DNA from: Wurfbainia villosa
Taxonomy: Eukaryota; Streptophyta; Magnoliopsida; Zingiberales; Zingiberaceae
Reading direction: 5' to 3'
Assembly (NCBI GenBank): GCA_025175895.1
Contig: CM045987.1
Span: 37,102,113-37,166,112, forward strand
Length of the DNA stretch: 64,000 nt
The translations under genes were made by a program, and so were the position numbers. Numbering within the stretch: position 1 is the stretch's first letter; each line of letters begins with the position of its first letter. Below are positions 56,158 to 64,000 of this stretch, piece after piece. Under the pieces are notes generated by a model. The model made no database searches. It saw only the letters and a list, made by a program, of their open reading frames with translations, and had not been told where the DNA came from.

Positions 56158-57976
56158 TGTTAGTGAAAGCCCTAGAGCCAATCATGTGATGATTGTTGTA
56201 TGGACTTTATTGTATCATATTCCTATTTATAAAGGCATGATTATTATATTTACTTGTATTGGTGCCAAATAACTAAATATAATAATGTCCTTGAGTAGTA
56301 GGTTCTTATCTATATCAATCGATTGGTTGAATCGATAATGAGATGATATAGAGAACACTACTCTTAATCATTCCTAGTCGAGTATTAACATTCAGGGACA
56401 ATGTTAATGCATAGAGACTAGCATGTAGGTCAACAAGATGACTTGATCTCACAAGTCATGGATATGAGATATCAAGTTGACACATGGGTATGCATTGGAG
56501 AATGTATACTGAATGACCCGCCATGAGAAAGTATCATGGATCATTATATGAGTGTCATATACTTTCTCATGTGGCTATTAGTATGACTATTAGTCCTTAG
56601 ACCTGAAGTCACCATGGTTCCCTACATAAGGAGTTGCATACTTTGGCTTCGTCAAACGTCACCCGTAAATGGGTGGACTATAAAAGCGATTCTTGGGTAT
56701 GTAACGAATTATGCGGAGGATGTGAGTGATGTAGATGAGATCTATCCCTCCTATATGACATGGGTGACATCGATATTCTTGATAGAGTGAGACCACAAAG
56801 TGCATGGCCATGCCCAAATGAGTCAATATGAGATATTGAGCTCATTTGATTAGAGTGAGTCTACTTGGAGTTCAAGATTTAGATTGTACCGAGGATGACA
56901 CGGTCTATGCCTCGATTGGTCAATCTAGATGTCAAGGATAGAGGGACATTGTCACATATTGTGAGAGTCACAATTAGTAGTCACAAAGGTGATGTTGGAG
57001 CTCAACATTCTTGTAACTTGGGTAGCAATGATGTGTTGCTAGATACCGCTCATTGCTTATGTTCCTAAATCGGTTTAGGGACATTGCCAACGCGTTACAA
57101 GAACCTATAGTCACACACATAAGAGCAATTAGATGGAGATTAGGTTCATATGATGAACCATGAGGATTAGGTTCATGGGATGAACCAAATTGGATTAAGA
57201 GTAATCCAAATTAGACTAATTGAGTTAGACTCAAGTTGATTCAAGTGTTGAATGAGTCTAATTGAGATTTGATTCATCAAATCAATTTAAATTAATGAAT
57301 AGAGATTCATTATATTAAATTGACTTGAGTCAAGTGGTTAGATTTGATCAACCATGGAGATTAGAGGTCAAGTTTGACTTGACTTGAGAGGGAAGATGAA
57401 AGGTCAAGTTTGGACTTGACCAAATGCCATGTCATGATGATGACTAGGCATGGCGGCCAATGATGATGCTCCACATCATCATTGACTTGATCAGTGGTGC
57501 CACATCATGAGGAGACCAAGGGTCATGGGAGTTACATGCATGCATGTAACCCCCTTCCATGAAGTGGCGGCCACTTTGGTGTTAGGGTTTCATTAGGTGA
57601 ATTCATTTGATGAGTTCTCATTACTTCATCTTCAACCTTGGAACCTTTCCTCTCAAGCTCTCCCTCTCCCATCCCTCTCTTTGGCCGAAATTCCTAAGGA
57701 GTGCTAGCACACTCTAAGGCATTTCTCTCCACCTATTGCTTGTGTGGATATCATAGAGTGTGCACTTGACACTCTCGAGTTCCGGCGAACTTTTGACGAG
57801 CGGGATAAGCGAAGGGTCGCTACGAGGGTAACGTTCTAACCTCTTAGATCTAAGGTAGATCTAGGATTTCTGTAAGCACATACATGTAATTATAATTTTT
57901 ATACTTGCGGATCCGTGGCGGGGCTTCGAGGTTTCATAGCGCAAAAGCGGTTTTTGCGGCTCGGAAAAACCCAACA
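56158..57976 (+). repeat. 5' LTR of element J
   Basis: 1819 bp, ends TGTTAGTGAAAGCCC and AAACCCAACA. Confidence 0.93.
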
Positions 57977-57977
57977 G

Positions 57978-57989
57978 TGGTATCAGAGC
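57978..57989 (+). other. tRNA-Met primer binding site of element J
   Basis: TGGTATCAGAGC, perfect, one base after the LTR. Confidence 0.95.
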
Positions 57990-59619
57990 CACGTGCGAAG
58001 CATGTATGTGTTTCGTTTTTGTAGTTTTTATTTTAGATATAAAAATTACAGATTTATATGTTTCTGTAAATTTTCTTATTTTATAGAATTTTTGGGTATT
58101 TTTCTCGTAGAGTCGAAGCAGCAGTGTTGGGACACTCGTAGGCTTCAACCATCGAGAAAAACTCTCGAATCGTGAGTTCTCGCTTTAGGTTTTGGGACAG
58201 CGACTTAAGTCACTGTAAGATCATCGTAGGGACACTCGCGAAGTTTATTTTGCGGTAGGGCGCTGCCTATCCCGAAAGGGGCCATGTCCTTGATCGCGCG
58301 AAACCGCTTAGCGGGACCGTTACGGAGAGTTGACTCATAAATTCGAAATAAATTAGGAAAAATTATAGAAATTCTGGTAAAAATACATAATTTAGAATTA
58401 TGTATAATTCTGTGATTGTCATGGCCCAATAACCCAATTGGATTGGATTAAGTGTGTTGTAATTCATAATACGGCCTGCGTGCCGTTTTGTGGTTGTGCG
58501 TGTTGTAAAGTGTTTGCGACCTGCGCGTCGCACCTATTCTTTTAATATTCTAGTTGTAATTAGTTTTTAGACTCGAATGTAACTCGAGTTTCTAATTTGT
58601 AATGTACAAAATGGAGCGGTGGAAAGTCCACTCGAAGACGAGATTACGAGAAGGGTGACGACGACACATGGCGGTCAAAGGAAGCGCTTGGAGAAGCCGC
58701 TAGCCTTAGGTTGACCGTCCGATCTTCTCATTGGCTTGAGAAGATCGTAGTAGGGCCATGACTATATCACATTTAATGATATATATATATGTTGATATAT
58801 ATATATGTATATTTAATTGATTTTGCTTGTATGTATGTGATGCATGCTAGTAGAAAAATGTTTGTATGTATATGATGCATGCTAGGTTAATTTTCTTGTA
58901 TGTATATGATGCATGCTAGAATAATTAATGTATGTATATGATGCATGCTAATATAGGATAAGAAAGGCCTAAATGCGTATAAGATACACATTACGATTAG
59001 ATTAGATCATAATCGAATCAACTCGAAAATGCCTACCGAGCCTTGATACCCATCACTACCTCGATCATTTGTTGTTGTTGAATCTGCCAAAGCAGAGCAA
59101 CGCATATTATCTTGGTAGGGTGCGGAGGGACAATCTTGGTCCCGCCTATCACGACTCGGGTTAGAGTAAGCTCAATTAGATTGAGCAAAACTAGTTAACT
59201 CAATTGGATCGAGTAGAATTATAGGCATATTCCAATCGTTGGAAAGATAGGTTAAGATCGCATTTACACTAAATCTTGGGCGATTTAGCCAAAGCTAACT
59301 CAAGGTCTTTTGTAAATGTGGGTCTTAATCCTATAAACAAGAGTTGCATAGAGATGTAATCGGTAATGTGTTACCCACCGATCGTACTAAGTCTTGGGCG
59401 ATTTAGCCAAAGCTAACTCAAGGCTTAGTATGATGTGGATCTTGTCCCGCAAGAATTATAGCTAGTTTGTATGAATCTAGTAAAAGTGGTTTGACCATAT
59501 CCATAACTCGATTCTATAAAATTCCTATAATTCAGTGGGAGCATCATTTGATTAAAGGCCTAATTAAATGATAAAAGGAATATGATATTAATTCTCTGCA
59601 TTGTATGTTGTAGATTACT
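57990..59619 (+). other. untranslated leader of element J with internal repeats
   Basis: No gene. It contains a TA-rich run (58778-58810), four 31-35 bp units of TGTATGTATATGATGCATGC (58828-58950) and a direct repeat of TCTTGGGCGATTTAGCCAAA at about 59272 and 59391. Short frames near 57861-58429 on either strand are not supported. Confidence 0.72.
58828..58950 (+). repeat. four tandem units around TGATGCATGCTA
   Basis: The phrase GTATGTATATGATGCATGCT recurs four times with spacing of 31-35 bases in the leader of J. Confidence 0.85.
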
Positions 59620-60330
59620 ATGTCAACAAACACGAACACTCTCTCTCTGCGATCTGTCCTTGAGAAGGACAAGCTCAATGGAGCAAATTTCCTGGACTGG
59701 TACAGGAACTTGAGAATTGTTCTCACCCAAGAAAGGAAGTTGTATGTCCTGGAGCAGCCCATTCCAGAGGCACCTCCTGCCAATGCCTCGTGAGCTGACA
59801 AAGATGCTTACAAGAAGCATCAAGATGATGCATTAGATGTGTCATGTCTAATGCTCGCGACCATGAACTCTGAGCTTCAGAAGCAACACGAGCTCATGAA
59901 TGCTTATGATATGGTTGGACATCTTCGTCAACTATATCAAGGACAAGCTAGGCATGAGAGATATGAAGTCTCTAAGGCATTATTTGGGTCCAAAATGCAA
60001 GAAGGGACTCCCGTAGGTACATATGTACTCAAGATGATTGGGTACGTAGAAAACCTACAAAGGTGGGATTCCCACTTGGCCAGAGCCGGCCACTTGACCT
60101 AATCTTGCAATCTTTGCCACAAGCCTTCAATCAATTTGTCATGAATTATAACATGAATGAAATTGATAAGCCATTACTGAAATGCTCGGCATGTTGAAGC
60201 TATGAGCTTAACCTTAAGAAGATAAATCGACACCATTTTGATGGTGCGAGAAGAAGAAAAAAGGGCAAGCCTAAAGGTAAGGGAAAGTCCCAAGCCAAGG
60301 GCAAGGCAAAGAACTTAAACCCAAAGGAGG
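59620..60330 (+). pseudogene. gag of element J
   Basis: ATG at 59620 gives MSTNTNTLSLRSVLEKDKLN, then FLDWYRNLRIVLTQERKLY. A TGA at about 59791 stands where CGA is likely (C to T). The frame then continues DVSCLMLATMNSELQKQHEL, GQARHERYEVSKALFGSKMQ and EGTPVGTYVLKMIGYVENL to a stop near 60100. A Lys-rich KGKPKGKGKSQAKGKAK stretch follows. The CCHC knuckle expected near 60340 is scrambled by small changes. Confidence 0.83.
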
Positions 60331-63300
60331 GATAGCCAAGGAAGGGGCTTGCTTCTTACGCGAAGCGGAGACAACTGGGCGTAGCTGAGGCATACTCGGA
60401 AGATCTTAAGAAGAAGAGAAGTGAGACTTCTACTTGGTATAAATGTTATAGAAGTCAATCTATCTATTTCTTCATCATGGGTATTAGATCGGATGTGCAT
60501 CTCACATTTGTACCAATGTGCGGTGAGAAATAGCAGGGCATTGACAAAGGGCGAGGTGGACCTACGAGTAGGCAATGGAGCAAGGGTTGCTGCTGTTGCT
60601 GTAGGAACTTATGATCTATCTCTGCCCTCTGGGCTTGTACTAGAATTAGATGAATGTTATTATGTGCCTGCCTTAACTAAGAACATCATTTGATTTCTTG
60701 TTTGGACAAGAAAGGTTTTCATTTATAATAAAGAACAAATGTTGTTGATTTATTTAAATGATATGTTCTATTGTAGTGCACCTCTAATGAGCGGACTCTA
60801 CTTTCTAGACTTAGAGAGCCTATCTATAACATAAGTACCAAGAGGTTCAAGTCAAATGAGTTGAACCAAACCTATCTCTGGCATTGTCGCTTAGGTCACA
60901 TAAATGAGAGTCGCTTATCTCAGCTCCATAAGGATGGGCTTCTAGACTCATTTGATTTTGAATCATATGAGACATGCGAGTCTTGCCTTTTAGGCAAGAT
61001 GACCAAGACTCTCTTTAGTGGACATAGCGAAGAGCAAGCAGATTTGTTAGGACTTATACATAGTGATGTATGTGGTCCTTTCAGTGTTGCTGCTAGAGGT
61101 GGTTACAGGTACTTCATTACATTTACTGATGACTTCAGTAGATATGGTTATGTGTATCTTATGACACATAAATCTGAATCCTTTGAAAGTTCAAGAATTC
61201 AGAATGAAGTACAAAACCGACAGCAGAGTATTAAGATACTTGATCGGATCGAGGTGGTGAATACCTTAGCCATGAGTTTCGTGACTATCTAGCTGAGTGT
61301 GGGATTCTATCCCAACTCACTCCTCCTGGAACACCACAGTGGAATGGTGTATCCGAAAGGAGGAATCGTACCCTATTGGATATGGTACGATCTATGATGA
61401 GTCACACAGATCTTCCTATATCCTTTTGGGGATATGCTCTGGACACAGTAGCCTTTACCCTTAACCGTGTACCATCCAAGGCTGTGGTAAAGACACCATA
61501 TACGATATGGACAGGGAAAAATCCCAAGATGTCTTTTATGAGGATTTGGGGTTGTGAGGCTTACGTTCGACGTCAAGTCTCAGAAAAACTGGGACCCAAA
61601 TCCGATAGGTGCTATTTTGTTGGATATCCCAAGGATACAAAGGGATATTACTTCTACATTCCCAGTCAGCACAAAGTGTTTGTGGCAAAGACTGGGGTTT
61701 TTCTAGAAAGGGATTTTGTTTCTAGAAAAACTAGTGGGAGTACCTCGATCTTGAAGAAATTCAAGATAAGGACCATAGCGAGGCCTTGATGGAGGTTGAG
61801 CAGGAACCACAAAGTGTTGTGGGTGATGAGGTTGTTGCACAAAGAGTTGTGGAACAACCACATTCAAGTAGACCTACCTCTTGCAGTCACGATAGGATGC
61901 GTCGTCAGCCTGAGAGATACTCATTTCTCTTGTCTGACCATGATGACGTTATGCTCATTGAGAATGAGCCTACCTCCTATCAGGAAGCTGTGATGAGCCC
62001 AGATTCTGAGAAATGGCTAGACGCCATGAGATCCGAGATGGAATCCATGTACACTAACCAAGTATGGACTTTGGTTGATCCACCTGAAGGGGTCAAACCC
62101 ATTAGGTGTAAGTGGGTCTTTAGGAGAAAGACTGACATGGATGGACTTACGCATACCTATAAGGGCCGATTGGTGGCTAAAGGTTTCAAGCAAATTCATG
62201 GTATTGACTATGACGAAACCTTTTCTCCAGTGGCGATGTTTAAGTCTATTCGGATCTTGCTTGCTATTGCAGCATACCACGATTATGAGATCTGGCAGAT
62301 GGATGTCAAAACCGCATTTCTGAATGGAAACTTACTCGAGGATGCGTACATGACACAACCTGAGGGTTTTGTAGATCCACAGCATACTGGGAAGGTATGC
62401 AAGCTGCAAAGGTCCATTTATGGGCTAAAGCAAGCTTCTCGGAGTTGGAATCTTTGATTCGATGATGCGATCAAACAGTTTGGTTTCATCAAGAATGAAG
62501 ATGAACCCTGTGTCTACAAGAGGGTTAATGGGAACACAGTTGTGTTCCTTGTATTGTATGTGGATGACATACTACTCATTGGGAATGACATCCCTTCGCT
62601 CTGATGCATGAAGACTTGGTGGGGGCGTGCTTCTCAATGAAGGACTTAGGTGAAGCGACTGTATTCTAGGCATCAAGATCTATAGAGATAGATCTAAGAG
62701 ATTGCTTGGCCTAAGTCAGAGTACATACATTGACACGGTATTACTTCGGTTTGCCATGCAGAATTCCAAGAAAGTACTTCTGCCGATGTCACATGGTGTG
62801 AGTCTTTCGAAGACTCAAAGTCCCTCTTCTAGAGAGGAGAGAGACCGCATGGATAAGATCCCTTACGCATCTGCTATAGGATCTATCATGTATGCGTCAT
62901 CTTTGCGATGTCTCGTATGCTTTGAGCATGGAGTAGATACTCGATCGAATCGGTGGCGTCAACGGATAGCAGTCAAGAATATTCTTAAGTACTTGAGAAG
63001 GACTAAAGAATATTTCTTGATATTTGGAGGCGATGAGGAGCTAGCTGTAAAGGGTTACAGCGATGCCAGCTTCCAAACTGACCAGGATGATTAAAGATCG
63101 CAGTCAGGGTTCGTGTTTTGCTTGAATAGGTAGCACTGTGAGCTGGAAGAGTTCCAAGCAGGACACAGTTATTGATTCTACAACAGAGGTCGAATATATC
63201 GGTGCTTCCATCTCATTCGTGAGATTGTCGATCGAGGAGATGTGAAGATTTGCAGAGTACCCACAGAGGCTAACATCGCAGATCCCTTGACCAAGGCTTT

Positions 63301-63368
63301 GGCACAGAAAAAACATGATGGTCACACTAGGTCATTGGGTATTAGATACTACGGTGATTGACACTAGT
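60331..63368 (+). pseudogene. element J pol: protease, integrase, RT, RNase H
   Basis: The protease box is damaged (WVLDRMCISHL near 60480). GAG-pre-integrase is good (LWHCRLGHINESRLSQL; CESCLLGK, from 60861). The integrase core has HSDVCGPF (near 61060), a frameshift near 61245 at the second Asp, and WNGVSERRNRTL near 61345. RT is open 61786-62457 and keeps YVDD at 62557-62568. There is a stop at 62456, scrambled sequence at 62590-62680 and 62900-62970, and RNase H with a gap of about 100 bp near 63202 between EYIGAS and HLIREIV. Several lesions have the CAG/CTG-to-CG look (for example 61247-61255). Confidence 0.88.
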
Positions 63369-63381
63369 GCTAGTGGGAGAT
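63369..63381 (+). other. polypurine tract of element J
   Basis: GCTAGTGGGAGAT directly before the LTR at 63382. Confidence 0.85.
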
Positions 63382-64000
63382 TGTTAGTGAAAGCCCTAGA
63401 GCCAATCATGTGATGATTGTTGTATGGACTTTATTGTATCATATTCCTATTTATAAAGGCATGATTATTATATTTACTTGTATTGGTGCCAAATAACTAA
63501 ATATAATAATGTCCTTGAGTAGTAGGTTCTTATCTATATCAATCGATTGGTTGAATCGATAATGAGATGATATAGAGAACACTACTCTTAATCATTCCTA
63601 GTCGAGTATTAACATTCAGGGACAAGGTTAATGCATAGAGACTAGCATGTAGGTCAACAAGATGACTTGATCTCACAAGTCATGGATATGAGATATCAAG
63701 TTGACACCTGGGTATGCATTGGAGAATGTATACTGAATGACCCGCCATGAGAAAGTATCATGGATCGTTATATGAGTGTCATATACTTTCTCATGTGGCT
63801 ATTAGTATGACTATTAGTCCTTAGACCTGAAGTCACCATGGTTCCCTACATAAGGAGTTGCATACTTTGGCTTCGTCAAACGTCACCCGTAAATGGGTGG
63901 ACTATAAAGGCGATTACTGGGTATGTAACGAATTATGCGGAGGGATGTGAGTGATGTAGATGGGATCTATCCCTCCTATATGACGGGGGTGACATCAATA
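63382..64000 (+). repeat. 3' LTR of element J, first 619 bp
   Basis: Starts TGTTAGTGAAAGCCC and continues to the window end, almost identical to 56158-56775. Confidence 0.93.

Larger units (their letters stand above)
56158..64000 (+). mobile_element. Ty1-copia element J, young, 3' LTR cut by window end
   Basis: 5' LTR (56158-57976), primer site, 1.6-kb leader, gag, protease, integrase, RT, RNase H, purine tract and the first 619 bp of the 3' LTR. The visible 619 bp differ from the 5' LTR at about eleven positions by eye. Pol resembles D's. TTTTA (56153-56157) is the possible left target duplication. Confidence 0.92.

Noticed and set aside
60499..60535. Another CATCTCAC ... GTGAGAAA pair
   Set aside because: It falls in J's protease coding sequence, the arms match less well and the spacer is shorter; likely chance.
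1..64000. tRNA, rRNA or intact host genes
   Set aside because: No cloverleaf, rRNA block or multi-exon host frame was recognised; the tRNA-like strings are primer binding sites.

Overview
This window is repeat-dominated nuclear DNA of a flowering plant. The evidence is nested LTR retrotransposons of the Ty1-copia superfamily primed from initiator tRNA-Met, a CACTA transposon, and a patch of organelle DNA; nothing bacterial or viral is present. The species cannot be fixed from the sequence. No intact host gene, rRNA, tRNA or CRISPR array was found. Most protein-like stretches are gag/pol remains broken by stops, frameshifts or later insertions.

Positions 1-42090 read as one nest. Element C (minus; gag-only, Sirevirus-like, 37534-42090) received copia element D (plus) in its 3' LTR. 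D was entered by a CACTA element F, by element E (18230-23626, duplicated CAAGC) and, in its own 3' LTR, by element A (28051-37049, duplicated ATTGG). F was entered by element G (1-4819, 5' part outside) and by Sirevirus-like element B (6134-15390), which splits F's transposase gene. B's integrase was then broken by about 2 kb of organelle DNA (9822-11866) carrying a piece of plastid psbC. The left ends of C, D, F and G lie outside the window.

Positions 42091-64000 form a second nest. A 151-bp unassigned strip with an exon-like segment is followed by a truncated plus-strand LTR (K). K holds gag-only element I (43133-56157). H (45330-53727, minus, duplicated GGAGG) sits inside I's gag gene. 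J (56158-64000, plus), with nearly identical LTRs, truncates I.

Two groups are visible. D and J, and separately A, G and H, are conventional copia elements with polyproteins in the order gag-protease-integrase-RT-RNase H. B, C, E and I have Sirevirus-like gag proteins (CCHC knuckle, then coiled coil); C, E and I lack pol. All four of these share a noncoding inverted repeat, CATCTCAC / GTGAGATG with a 38-46 base spacer, about 0.5-0.65 kb downstream of the end of gag. This is the most interesting unexplained signal. Other notable points are two pol deletions shared by A and G, mismatched LTRs on B, a palindrome AGTCGACT shared by a CACTA element and several LTRs, and a CAG/CTG-to-CG change pattern in parts of A, E and J that looks like a consensus error at methylated CHG sites.
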